Assembly: GCA_030653385.1 (NCBI GenBank) | Contig: JAURZM010000057.1 | Span: forward strand, 48,419 to 112,418 | Source of the DNA: Rubrivivax sp. | GTDB lineage: Bacteria; Pseudomonadota; Gammaproteobacteria; Burkholderiales; Burkholderiaceae_C | Direction of reading: 5' to 3' | Length of the DNA stretch: 64,000 bases | Part shown: positions 1 to 7,973 of the stretch, piece after piece | Position numbering within the stretch: position 1 is the stretch's first letter | How the letters are laid out: each line of letters begins with the position of its first letter | The notes under the pieces: model-generated | Told to the model about the DNA's origin: nothing | Databases searched by the model: none | What the model saw: the letters and a program-made list of their open reading frames with translations, nothing else | Position numbers and translations under genes: made by a program

Positions 1-141
1 ACGGCTGTCGGCGCAGCCGATCCACATGTAGCGTGGTGTCTGCTGCTGCGCCAGGCGCGTGAAAAAGCCGGGTTCGCGCTGTTCGGTGGCCGCCGCCCAG
101 CGGCGGTTGTTGCCCAGCAGTTCGTGCAGTTTGTTGCTCAA
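1..141 (-). CDS. can: beta-class carbonic anhydrase, N-terminal part only
   Basis: Beta-class carbonic anhydrases interconvert CO2 and bicarbonate in the cytoplasm with a Cys/His/Asp-bound zinc. Only the first 47 codons are in the window; the gene runs off the left edge. The readable part matches the family start: LLGNNRRWA, then EPGFF, then LAQQQTPRYMWIGCADSR, whose Cys and Asp are the first zinc and active-site residues. I chose a TTG start because AAAGG lies seven bases upstream; an in-frame GTG at 177 would add 12 residues. The call rests on the N-terminal pattern alone. Confidence 0.85.
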   Translation of the reverse strand, partial: MSNKLHELLGNNRRWAAATEQREPGFFTRLAQQQTPRYMWIGCADSR

Positions 142-216
142 GTCGGGGCCTTTGTGACTGGGCTGAATTATGGCCACCGAACCAGCACCGGTCGCCCGCA
201 CCGGGGCACGGCCCGC

Positions 217-690
217 TCAGTCGGGCTGGAAGCGGATGCGGGCCTGCAGTGCCAGGACGGCCGCCTGCAGGTCCTTCAAACCCTGAGGACCGGCGCCTTC
301 GCGGCTGAAAACCTGCTTGGCCTGGTCAGCGCGCGTGATGCGCAGTGTGGTCCAGGCACCGTCTTGCAGCGTGGCGTCGGCGTATTCGTCCTGCCAGGCG
401 AAAAAGCCCTGCGCCACGGCCAGGCGGGCGATGGCATCGAAGTCGGCCGACGTCACCACGCCGCGGCTGACGCGGTCTTGCGTGCGGTGACGCGCCTTGC
501 CGGTCACGGTGAGTTGCGCCGTGCCGTCGCGCTGCAGCTCCAGCACGCTGCCGGTGGCGCAGCCGAAGCAGTCGCGCTCGAGCACGATGTGCGTGATGTC
601 GCGGCCAGCATTGGCGGTCTGGGCGGCGGCCGGCGACGCAGCGGGTGCCGCGCAACTGCTCAGTGCAGCTGCCGCGGCCCACACCGCCAT
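217..690 (-). CDS. DUF6438-type lipoprotein
   Basis: Predicted small outer-layer lipoprotein of about 157 residues. A hydrophobic stretch ends in a lipobox LSSC near residue 13, followed by an Ala/Pro-rich spacer and a compact domain with VLERDCFGC, GRDITHI and a TSADFDAIARLAVAQGFF segment, the layout of DUF6438 proteins. The ATG used gives a signal peptide without basic residues. An upstream in-frame CTG or GTG would add the stretch IRLLRSV and make a more normal lipoprotein signal, so the true start may be slightly upstream. Its function is unknown. It is divergent from the metalloprotease gene at 933. Confidence 0.7.
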   Translation of the reverse strand: MAVWAAAAALSSCAAPAASPAAAQTANAGRDITHIVLERDCFGCATGSVLELQRDGTAQLTVTGKARHRTQDRVSRGVVTSADFDAIARLAVAQGFFAWQDEYADATLQDGAWTTLRITRADQAKQVFSREGAGPQGLKDLQAAVLALQARIRFQPD

Positions 691-932
691 CACGCTTCGC
701 AGAAGACGTATCAGCGGTGGTTCAAGACCTTGGCACGGCACGAAAGCACTCCCCGGGGCCGCAGCGGCCCAACTGGTGCAAGGGATCGTACACATTGCCT
801 GCCCCCGCCCTGCGGATGTAGTCTGGCCCGCGACAGCGCTCGGCCCACGAAGCCAGCGGCCGCTGCACCCCGTGCACCGAGCAGGTTTCCTGCTCGTCCG
901 CACGAACCCCAGAACCTGAAGAGGAGCCCCGC

Positions 933-3900
933 ATGGACCCGCGTTGTTCGCAGACTGCACCCCCGGCCCTGTCACCCCCCCCGCAGTCAGGGGGGGCAGG
1001 CCGCAGCGGCGGCAGGCGCTGGCCACAAAGGCTCGTGACCCTGGCGGTGGTGGCCTGCACCTGGGCGGCCTGGGCCCCGGCGGCCCACGCACAAGCCAGC
1101 GCCCGTGCCACGGCCGGCAACGCGGCCGCTGCGCACCCCAGCACCGCCTTCTGGCGCGACGCGGGGGCCCAGCTGGCCGCCACGTCCAGTCGCGGCACAG
1201 CGCCTGCCGTGCGCGCTTCGCGCCTGCGCGCCACCACGCTGGACCGCCTGAGCATGGCCGCGCAACTGGCCAGCGCCCCGATGGAAGGCAGCACCGCTGC
1301 GCGGCAGAGCCCGCTGGTGATTGCACTGCCCAGCCCGGACGGCAGCTTCCAGCGTTTCCAGATCGTCGAGTCGCCGATCATGGAAGCCGGCCTGGCCGCG
1401 CGCCACCCGCACATCAAGACCTACGCCGGTCGTGGTGTCGACGACCGTTCGGCCACGCTGCGCATGGACATCTCGCAGCTGGGCCTGCACGCCTCGGTGC
1501 GGTCCACCGCCGGCGCCTGGTACATCGACCCCTACTACCACCTGGACGACAGCGTTTACGCCAGCTACTGGCGGCGCGACACCATTCGGCCGCGCATGTC
1601 CTTTGCCGAGCCCTTCATCGGCCAGGCGCAGCTGAACCTGCAACGCGGCCGCTACCGCGCTGCCGACACCGTTCAGGTGCAGGGCGTGGGCTTCGTGCCC
1701 GGTTCGCAGGTGACGGTCACGGTGCGCAACCCCGAAACCGATGCCAGCGCGCGCCAGACGCTGTTTGCCAGCGCCGGCCCAGACGGCACCTTGTCGACCA
1801 CGCTGACCGCCGAGCCCTACAAGAACCTGGGCTCCTACGAAGTCAGCGCCAGCGACGGCCGCAGCACCGCCACCGCCATGTACCACGTGGTGGGTGACCG
1901 CGAACCGCTGATGGCGTCGGTGGGCAACGAGTTGCGCATCTACCGCCTGGCGCTGCTGACCGACCCCGCCTACGCCAGCTATTTCGGCGGCGCGGCCAAC
2001 GTGACGGCGGCCAAGGTGGCGCTGGTCAATCGCGTGACGCAGATCTACGAAGACGAAACCTCGATCCGCATGGTGCTGATCGCGGGCAACGACGCGCTCA
2101 ACCTGGACACCGCGGCGCTGTTCTCGGGCGCCAACGGGCCCTGCGGCGGCACCGCCTGTTACCCCAGCGCCAGCGTCAGTTGCAGCGGCACCACGCTGAC
2201 CCGCACCCGCATCGTCATCGGCCTGCTGGCCGGGGCCAGCAACTTCGACATCGGCCACATCGCGGTGGGCGCGGGCGGCGGCGGCGTGGCCAGCCTGGGT
2301 GTCGTGGGTGGCAACAACAAGGCACAAGGTTGCACCGGCCTGCCCACACCGGTGGGCGATGTGTTTGCGGTCGACTACGTGGCACACGAAATGGGCCACC
2401 AGTTTGCCGGCAACCACACCTTCAACGGCACCGTGGGCAGCTGCTCGGGTGGCAACCGCAGCGCCAACAACTCGGTCGAACCGGGCAGCGGTTCGTCGAT
2501 CATGGCCTATGCCGGCATCTGCAGCAGCGACAACCTGCAGAGCAACAGCGACCCCTACTGGTCGCAGCGCAGCTTCGACGAGATCGTGACCCTGACCTCG
2601 TCGGCCGAAAGCAACATCAGCGAAGTGCAGCAGGCCGCACTCACCGGCTTCACGGCCAACGGCCAGCAGTTCGTGCTGCGCTACAACGGCGCCGACTCGG
2701 CAGCCATCGTGCGCGGCACCAACTTCACCACGGCCGGCATCCAGGCCGCCGTGCAAGGCATTGCCGGCTGGCCGGCCGGCGCCACCGCCACCGTCAGCGG
2801 GCTCACCGACACCGGCTTCACGGTCAGCTTCGGCGGCACCTTGGCGGGTGTCAACGCCAGTGAACTGCAGCTGCTGGGCTGCACAAGCGGCTGCAGCGGC
2901 TATGTCGGCGAGATCGCCAAGGGCGGCGCCACCACACGCCGCGGTGGCAGCGTGGTGGCCACCGGCAACACAGCACCGGTGGTCAGCGCGCCGGCCGAGT
3001 TCACCATCCCCGTGCGCACGCCTTTTGCCCTGACCGGCAGCGCCACCGACGCGGACGCCGACACCTTGACCTACATGTGGGAGCAGACCGACCGCGGCGG
3101 CACCACCGGCACCGGCCTCGTCAGCAACACCAAGCTCAACGGCCCGCTGTTCCGCCAGTTCGGCACCCGCCAGGTGGTCAGTGACGCGACGCAGTACGCG
3201 CCGCCCGGGCAGAACGCCACCACCGGCAACCCGACGCGTGTGTTCCCCGACCTGCCGCAGCTGCTGATCAACAACACCAATGCAGAAACCGGCAGCTGCC
3301 CCACCGTGTCGGGCTCGCCCACGGCGGCGCAGACCGACTGTTATTCCGAGTTCCTGCCCACCGCCGCCTACGTCGGTGTTGCCGGTGTCAACGCCAGCCC
3401 GGCGGCACTGAACTTCAAGCTCACCGCACGCGACGGCCGTGGCGGCGTGAACAGCGCCGCCACGCGGCTGGTGCTGGCACCGTCGGCCGGGCCTTTCCTG
3501 GTGACCGCGCCCAACACGGCGGTGAGTTTCGACGCCGGTTCCAACCAGCTCGTGAGCTGGAGCGTGGCCAACACCGACGCCGCGCCGGTGAACACGGCCA
3601 ACGTGAAGATCACGCTGTCGCTGGACGGTGGCAACACCTACCCGCTGGTGCTGGCCGCCAGCACCGCCAACAATGGCAGCCGCACGGTGAAGCTGCCCAA
3701 CGTGGGCAGCACGCAGGCGCGGGTGAAGGTCGAAGCGCTGGGCAATGTGTTTTTCGACGTCTCCAACGCCAACTTCACGATCGTCCTGAACGGTGACCTG
3801 AACGGCGACAACGCGGTCGACTGCGCCGACCTGGAGATCGTGCGGGCGTCCTTCGGCCTGTCGCCCGGCCAGCCAGGTTACGACCCGCGTGCCGACGTCA

Positions 3901-3983
3901 ACGGCGACGGCGTCGTCAATGCCGCCGACTCGGCCTTCGTGGCCGCGCGGTTGACCATCCGCAACCGCTGCGCGCGCGAGTAG
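933..3983 (+). CDS. secreted reprolysin-like zinc metalloprotease with C-terminal dockerin-like repeats
   Basis: Predicted secreted metzincin of 1016 residues. A long basic N-region precedes the hydrophobic signal core, with likely cleavage after AHA near residue 53. A pro-region follows, then the catalytic domain with HEMGHQFAGNH (His485, Glu486, His489, His495) and a Met-turn SSIMAYAGIC (Met524). The usual Gly at the eighth motif position is Ala here, with Gly one step later. Downstream are beta-rich domains. The last 65 residues carry two calcium-loop motifs, GDLNGDNAVDCADLE and DVNGDGVVNAADS, as in type I dockerins. AAGAGGAG lies just upstream of the ATG. The substrate is unknown. Confidence 0.88.
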   Translation: MDPRCSQTAPPALSPPPQSGGAGRSGGRRWPQRLVTLAVVACTWAAWAPAAHAQASARATAGNAAAAHPSTAFWRDAGAQLAATSSRGTAPAVRASRLRATTLDRLSMAAQLASAPMEGSTAARQSPLVIALPSPDGSFQRFQIVESPIMEAGLAARHPHIKTYAGRGVDDRSATLRMDISQLGLHASVRSTAGAWYIDPYYHLDDSVYASYWRRDTIRPRMSFAEPFIGQAQLNLQRGRYRAADTVQVQGVGFVPGSQVTVTVRNPETDASARQTLFASAGPDGTLSTTLTAEPYKNLGSYEVSASDGRSTATAMYHVVGDREPLMASVGNELRIYRLALLTDPAYASYFGGAANVTAAKVALVNRVTQIYEDETSIRMVLIAGNDALNLDTAALFSGANGPCGGTACYPSASVSCSGTTLTRTRIVIGLLAGASNFDIGHIAVGAGGGGVASLGVVGGNNKAQGCTGLPTPVGDVFAVDYVAHEMGHQFAGNHTFNGTVGSCSGGNRSANNSVEPGSGSSIMAYAGICSSDNLQSNSDPYWSQRSFDEIVTLTSSAESNISEVQQAALTGFTANGQQFVLRYNGADSAAIVRGTNFTTAGIQAAVQGIAGWPAGATATVSGLTDTGFTVSFGGTLAGVNASELQLLGCTSGCSGYVGEIAKGGATTRRGGSVVATGNTAPVVSAPAEFTIPVRTPFALTGSATDADADTLTYMWEQTDRGGTTGTGLVSNTKLNGPLFRQFGTRQVVSDATQYAPPGQNATTGNPTRVFPDLPQLLINNTNAETGSCPTVSGSPTAAQTDCYSEFLPTAAYVGVAGVNASPAALNFKLTARDGRGGVNSAATRLVLAPSAGPFLVTAPNTAVSFDAGSNQLVSWSVANTDAAPVNTANVKITLSLDGGNTYPLVLAASTANNGSRTVKLPNVGSTQARVKVEALGNVFFDVSNANFTIVLNGDLNGDNAVDCADLEIVRASFGLSPGQPGYDPRADVNGDGVVNAADSAFVAARLTIRNRCARE

Positions 3984-4007
3984 GCCACACCCGCCGGCCA
4001 TGAAAGA

Positions 4008-4047
4008 GGGGCCTGCTGCACGCGGTGCAGCAGGCCCCTGCTGTTTT
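4008..4047. terminator. bidirectional Rho-independent-type terminator
   Basis: A perfect 14-bp inverted repeat (arms 4008-4021 and 4025-4038) with a 3-base loop is followed by TGCTGTTTT on the plus strand; the minus side reads into CTCTTTC. It lies between the convergent metalloprotease and isovaleryl-CoA dehydrogenase genes, so it can serve both. Confidence 0.85.
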
Positions 4048-4058
4048 GGGCGCTGCGC

Positions 4059-5237
4059 CTACATCGTCTCGGCAAACAGCTCGCGGCCGATCAGCATGCG
4101 GCGGATCTCGGACGTGCCGGCGCCGATTTCGTAGAGCTTGGCGTCACGCCACAAACGGCCCAGCGGGTATTCATTGATGTAGCCGTTGCCACCGAAGATC
4201 TGGATGCCTTCACCAGCCATCCAGGTGGCCTTTTCGGCGCACCACAGGATGACGCTGGCGCAGTCCTTGCGCACCTGTCGCACGTGTTCGCTGCCCAGGA
4301 GGTCCAGGTTCTTGCCCACCGTGTAGCAGAAGGCACGGCCGGCCTGCAGCACGGTGTACATGTCGGCCACCTTGCCCTGGATGAGCTGGAACTCGCCGAT
4401 CGATTGACCGAACTGCTTCCGGTCGTGGGTGTAGGGCACCACGTTGTCCATCACCGCCTGCATGATGCCGATGGGGCCGGCGGCCAGCACCGCGCGTTCG
4501 TAGTCCAGCCCGCTCATCAGCACCTTGGCGCCACCGTTCAGGTGGCCCAGGATGTTGGCCATCGGCACCTCGACGTTGTTGAACACCATCTCGCCGGTGT
4601 GGCTGCCACGCATGCCCAGCTTGTCGAGCTTTTGCGCGGTGCTGAAGCCCTTCATGCCCTTTTCGACGATGAAGGCCGTCACGCCCCTGGCACCCAGTTC
4701 GGGTTCGGTCTTGGCGTAGACCACCATGGTGTCGGCGTCGGGCCCGTTGGTGATCCACATCTTGGTGCCGTTGAGCACGTAGACGCCGTCCTTTTCGACC
4801 GCCTTCAGCTTCATGCTGATGACGTCGCTGCCGGCACCCGGCTCGCTCATCGCCAGCGCGCCCACGTGTTCGCCGCTGATCAGCTTGGGCAGGTACTTCT
4901 GCTTCTGCGCGTCGGTGCCATTGCGCTTGAGCTGGTTCACGCACAGGTTGCTGTGCGCGCCGTAGCTCAGGCCCACGCTGGCGCTGGCGCGGCTGATCTC
5001 TTCCATCGCGATCATGTGCGCCAGGTAGCCCATGTTGGCACCGCCGTAGGCTTCCGGCACGGTGATGCCCAGCACACCCAGTTCGCCCATCTTGCGCCAC
5101 AGGTCCATCGGGAACTGGTCGCTCTGGTCGATTTCAGCCGCACGCGGTGCGATCTCGGCCTGGCAGAAATCGCGCACCGCATCGCGCAGCGCGTCGATGT
5201 CTTCGCCGAGCTGGAAGTTGAGGCCGGGCAGGTTCAT
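4059..5237 (-). CDS. liuA: isovaleryl-CoA dehydrogenase
   Basis: FAD-dependent acyl-CoA dehydrogenase that oxidises isovaleryl-CoA to 3-methylcrotonyl-CoA in leucine degradation. The 392-residue length is normal. Visible family motifs are ALAMSEPGAGSDV in the middle domain, KMWITNGPDAD, and GLDYERAVLAAGP, whose Glu is at the catalytic-base position used by isovaleryl-CoA dehydrogenases rather than the C-terminal position of other acyl-CoA dehydrogenases. The C-terminal helix region is GGNGYINEYPLGRLWRDAK. The start codon overlaps the stop of the upstream regulator gene by four bases (ATGA), so the two are co-transcribed and translationally coupled. The rest of the liu pathway is not in this window. 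Confidence 0.95.
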   Translation of the reverse strand: MNLPGLNFQLGEDIDALRDAVRDFCQAEIAPRAAEIDQSDQFPMDLWRKMGELGVLGITVPEAYGGANMGYLAHMIAMEEISRASASVGLSYGAHSNLCVNQLKRNGTDAQKQKYLPKLISGEHVGALAMSEPGAGSDVISMKLKAVEKDGVYVLNGTKMWITNGPDADTMVVYAKTEPELGARGVTAFIVEKGMKGFSTAQKLDKLGMRGSHTGEMVFNNVEVPMANILGHLNGGAKVLMSGLDYERAVLAAGPIGIMQAVMDNVVPYTHDRKQFGQSIGEFQLIQGKVADMYTVLQAGRAFCYTVGKNLDLLGSEHVRQVRKDCASVILWCAEKATWMAGEGIQIFGGNGYINEYPLGRLWRDAKLYEIGAGTSEIRRMLIGRELFAETM

Positions 5238-5677
5238 GGCTTGGGTCTCCTGAGGGTTCGTTGCCTGGTGGCGCCACGCGCCAGCAGGGTCTTGCAGCGC
5301 TCTTCGTGCTGCGAAATTTCGGCCAGCGTGATCTCGATGTCTTCGCGCTGCTGCTCCAGCTGGCGCCGGTGTTCGCCCAGCACACCCAGAAAGGCGGTCA
5401 GCTGCGAGGTGGTGTCCGACGGCGAGTCGTACATGTCCACCAGTTGCTTGATCTCCAGCAGGCTCAGGCCCAGGCGCTTGCCGCGCAGCGTGAGCTTCAG
5501 CCGTGTGCGGTCACGCTGGGTGTAGACCCGGTTGCGGCCGGCACGCTGCGGCGTCAGCAGGCCCACGTCCTCGTAGAAACGGATGGCACGTGCGGTGATG
5601 TCGAACTCGGCCGCCAGCTCGGTGATGCTGAAGCTGGGCGGGTGGCTCGGAGCGGGCAGGCGCGCGGCGGTGGGCAT
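5234..5677 (-). CDS. liuR: MerR-family regulator of branched-chain amino acid degradation (LiuR type)
   Basis: DNA-binding regulator of 147 residues. The N-terminal winged helix-turn-helix reads FSITELAAEFDITARAIRFY and ends EDVGLLTPQRAGRNRVY, as in MerR proteins. The C-terminal half, from LGLSLLEIKQLVDMY, is a coiled coil with an Arg/Gln-rich end. The start at MPTAARLPAP is preferred over the longer in-frame ATG at 5743, because the longer version would translate straight through the operator at 5691-5706. The four-base overlap with the isovaleryl-CoA dehydrogenase gene and the MerR family fit LiuR, which is known to control liu genes in proteobacteria. The specific name is inferred from context. 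Confidence 0.88.
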   Translation of the reverse strand: MPTAARLPAPSHPPSFSITELAAEFDITARAIRFYEDVGLLTPQRAGRNRVYTQRDRTRLKLTLRGKRLGLSLLEIKQLVDMYDSPSDTTSQLTAFLGVLGEHRRQLEQQREDIEITLAEISQHEERCKTLLARGATRQRTLRRPKP

Positions 5678-5690
5678 GGTTAGACTGACG

Positions 5691-5706
5691 TTGACGTAAA
5701 CGTAAA
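5691..5706. promoter_or_regulatory. candidate LiuR operator
   Basis: TTGACGTAAACGTAAA is an imperfect palindrome: arms TTGACGT and TTTACGT match at 6 of 7 positions around a 2-base centre. It lies 14 bases upstream of the liuR start and 20 bases upstream of the divergent hydrolase gene. Spacing and position suit a MerR-type autoregulatory site, and the sequence resembles what I recall of LiuR sites. It could act on both directions. Confidence 0.7.
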
Positions 5707-5726
5707 CCGGACCCGCAAATATACCC

Positions 5727-6812
5727 ATGGCCACGCCCCGCATGACCGAGCAGGAACTTGCCCTGCACTACCCGCTGGGCGACAGCTTGCCGGCACCCGG
5801 CACCACGTTGGAAGTGGCGCCCGGTGTGCGCTGGCTGCGCATGGGCCTGCCTTTTGCGCTGGACCACATCAACCTGTGGCTGCTTCGCGATGTGCAGGAC
5901 GGCGCCGAAGGCTGGTCCATCGTCGACTGCGGCATCGACAACGCCAGCACACGCGGCCACTGGGAGCAGGTCTTCGCCGACGCGCTGCAAGGCCTGCCGG
6001 TGCTGCGCGTGATCGTGACCCACATGCACCCTGACCACATGGGCCTGGCGCACTGGTTGTGCAAACGCTGGTCGACCGCCACACGCGACTGCCGCCTGTG
6101 GATCAGCGCCACCGACTGGAACGCCGCGCGGGTGGCCAGCGCCGCCGACACGGCCTTTGGCGGTGAAGGCGCGGCGCGCTTTTTTGCGCGCCATGGCCTG
6201 ACCGACCCGGCCGCACTGGACCAGGTGCGTGCCCGCACCGGCTACTACGCCAGCCTGGTGCCCCAGGTGCCACGGCAGTACCGGCGCTTGCTGGACGGCA
6301 TGGAGCTGAACATCCACGGCCGGCCCTGGCACTGCATCGTGGGCTACGGCCACGCACCCGAACACATCGCGCTGCACTGCCCCGGGCTGAACGTATTGAT
6401 CTCGGGTGACATGGTGCTGCCTCGCATCAGCACCAACGTCAGCGTCATCGACCTGGAACCCGAGGGCAATCCGCTGCCGCTGTACCTGGCGTCGATCGCG
6501 CAGATGAAACGGCTGCCCGCCGACACCTTGGTGCTGCCTTCACACGGCAAACCCTTCACCGGCCTGCACACGCGCATCGACCAGCTGCACCAGCACCACG
6601 AAGAACGTTACGCCGAGGTGCTGGCCGCCTGCGCGCAACAGCCCGGCAGCGCGGCCGACATGCTGCCGGTGCTGTTCAAACGCACGCTGGACCTGCACCA
6701 GACCACCTTTGCAATGGGCGAAGCCGTGGCGCACCTGCATGCGCTGGCCAGCAGCGGTCGCCTGCAGGCCAGCACGGGCAGCGACGGGGTCGTGCGGTTC
6801 CGGACGGTTTGA
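5727..6812 (+). CDS. MBL-fold metallo-hydrolase
   Basis: Metallo-beta-lactamase-fold hydrolase of 361 residues. The metal-binding motif HMHPDH is at residues 99-104; further ligand candidates are in VGYGHAPEHIALHC, ISGDMVLPR and LPSHGKPF. The C-terminal 90 residues contain a helical extension (LHQHHEERYAEVLAACAQQ) as in glyoxalase II-like and thioesterase-like members. No signal peptide is seen, so it is probably cytoplasmic. The start is ATG at 5727, with a second in-frame ATG at 5742. It shares its upstream region and the putative LiuR operator with liuR, which hints at a role in acyl-CoA or branched-chain metabolism; the substrate is unknown. Confidence 0.85.
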   Translation: MATPRMTEQELALHYPLGDSLPAPGTTLEVAPGVRWLRMGLPFALDHINLWLLRDVQDGAEGWSIVDCGIDNASTRGHWEQVFADALQGLPVLRVIVTHMHPDHMGLAHWLCKRWSTATRDCRLWISATDWNAARVASAADTAFGGEGAARFFARHGLTDPAALDQVRARTGYYASLVPQVPRQYRRLLDGMELNIHGRPWHCIVGYGHAPEHIALHCPGLNVLISGDMVLPRISTNVSVIDLEPEGNPLPLYLASIAQMKRLPADTLVLPSHGKPFTGLHTRIDQLHQHHEERYAEVLAACAQQPGSAADMLPVLFKRTLDLHQTTFAMGEAVAHLHALASSGRLQASTGSDGVVRFRTV

Positions 6813-6814
6813 CT

Positions 6815-6916
6815 TGCTCCCTCTCCCCGTGGGAGAGGGTTGGGGTGAGGGTTCCCACGACAGCGGCGACCAAGACCAGCCCCTCACCCCAGCCCTCTCC
6901 CGCGAGCGGGAGAGGG
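6815..6916. repeat. composite palindromic intergenic repeat
   Basis: Two hairpins of the same sequence family face each other: CCCTCTCCCC paired with GGGAGAGGG at 6819-6839, and CCCTCTCCCGC paired with GCGGGAGAGGG at 6893-6916. The stretch GTTGGGGTGAGGG after the first pairs with CCCTCACCCCAGC before the second, so the whole can fold as one long arm. It separates two convergent genes and may also end transcription. It is typical of dispersed REP-like elements in high-GC proteobacteria. Confidence 0.7.
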
Positions 6917-6927
6917 CGCAAGAACCT

Positions 6928-7890
6928 TCAATCCAGCACCGGCAGCACCTCGTGGCGCAGCGCACCGCGGGCTTCTTCGTAGTCGGGCAGCGCAGAACGC
7001 ACCACGTCCCAGAAGGCCGGGCCGTGGTTCATTTCGCGCAGGTGCGCCAGTTCGTGCGTGACCACGTAGTCGATGACCGGCAAGCCGAAGTGCACCAGGC
7101 GCCAGTTCAGGCGGATCGACCCGTCGGCACTGGCACTGCCCCAGCGGGTGGCGGCCGAGCTGAGCGTCAGGCGGGTCATGCGCACACCCAGGCGCTGCGC
7201 AAACAGCTTGCAACGTTCTTCGAAGATGCGCCGCGCCTGGCGCTGCAGCCAGCTTTGCACGGCGTCGCGGATCTGTTCGGGCTCTGCCGTCTGCGGCAGA
7301 CCCAGGTGCAGGGTCAGGCGCGGCACGCCGGGCAGAGCGTCAGCGGCGGTGTCGAGCACGGCACCCGTGGTGCGCGGGTCCAGCAGCAGGATCACCGTTT
7401 CGCCCAGGAAGGGGATGGTCGCGCCCTCGCGCCAGTCCACACGCGCGGCGTCCAGCCGGGCAGCCCGTTCACGCTGCTCCTGCAGCTTGCGCAAGATCCA
7501 GCCGGCCTTTTCGCGCAGCGCACTCTCGATCTCGCCCTGGCCCACCCAGCGCGGTGCACTGACGCTCAGACCTTCGGCGGCCACCACAAAGCCGATGCTG
7601 CGGCGGCGCGAGCGGCGCAATTCATAACCGACGCGGTGGCCGCTGAGCAGCAACTCGCGGTGTGTGCGCGGGTGGCGGAATTCCAGCGTGTCGGTGCTGG
7701 CGGCTGCCCGTGTCGGCGAGGCTGACGAAACAGGCGTGGCAGCAGGTGTGGCGGCTGGGGGGCGGCCCGGCTGCGCCGTGCTGGCCGGTCGCGGCAAAAC
7801 CCACAGCGGTTCTTGCAGGGGCACGGCCGGCGGCTCTGCATCGAACAATGACAGCTGTTCGGGTGGCGTTGCAGTGGGCCGGGTCGGCAT
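6928..7890 (-). CDS. YgjP-like metal-dependent peptidase/hydrolase (DUF45, M48-related)
   Basis: Cytoplasmic protein of 320 residues in the YgjP family. The zinc motif is YVVTHELAHLREMNHGPAFW, an HExxH followed by a downstream His. The family hallmark RWGSASADGSIRLNWRL precedes it. The first 70 residues are a low-complexity Pro/Ala/Thr linker, longer than in compact YgjP proteins. I start at MPTRPTATPP; a further ATG at 7956 would only add residues encoded by the hairpin DNA upstream. Cellular function of the family is not firmly known. Confidence 0.85.
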   Translation of the reverse strand: MPTRPTATPPEQLSLFDAEPPAVPLQEPLWVLPRPASTAQPGRPPAATPAATPVSSASPTRAAASTDTLEFRHPRTHRELLLSGHRVGYELRRSRRRSIGFVVAAEGLSVSAPRWVGQGEIESALREKAGWILRKLQEQRERAARLDAARVDWREGATIPFLGETVILLLDPRTTGAVLDTAADALPGVPRLTLHLGLPQTAEPEQIRDAVQSWLQRQARRIFEERCKLFAQRLGVRMTRLTLSSAATRWGSASADGSIRLNWRLVHFGLPVIDYVVTHELAHLREMNHGPAFWDVVRSALPDYEEARGALRHEVLPVLD

Positions 7891-7912
7891 GAGGCGCGAT
7901 TCTAGGGTCGCA

Positions 7913-7950
7913 GCGCTGGCGCTGCCGCCCGAAGGCGGCAGCGCCAGCGC
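7913..7950. terminator. strong hairpin, likely transcription stop or stabiliser
   Basis: A perfect 17-bp stem (7913-7929 with 7934-7950) closes a CGAA tetraloop. There is no T-run, so it may be a Rho-assisted stop or an mRNA 3'-end stabiliser. It lies just downstream of the OmpA-family gene on the minus strand and upstream of the YgjP-like gene. Confidence 0.6.
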
Positions 7951-7973
7951 CGGCACCGCGGCACGCCTTCGGA

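Noticed and set aside
933..1090. Start of the metalloprotease further inside, at the GTG near 1036
   Set aside because: The ATG at 933 has AAGAGGAG at the right distance, and the longer basic lead is compatible with export, so the first start is kept.
987..4001. Minus-strand frame of about 1000 codons opposite the metalloprotease
   Set aside because: Shadow of a high-GC gene: the plus strand has HExxH, Met-turn, signal peptide and calcium loops, while the minus translation is Gly/His/Arg-rich without motifs.
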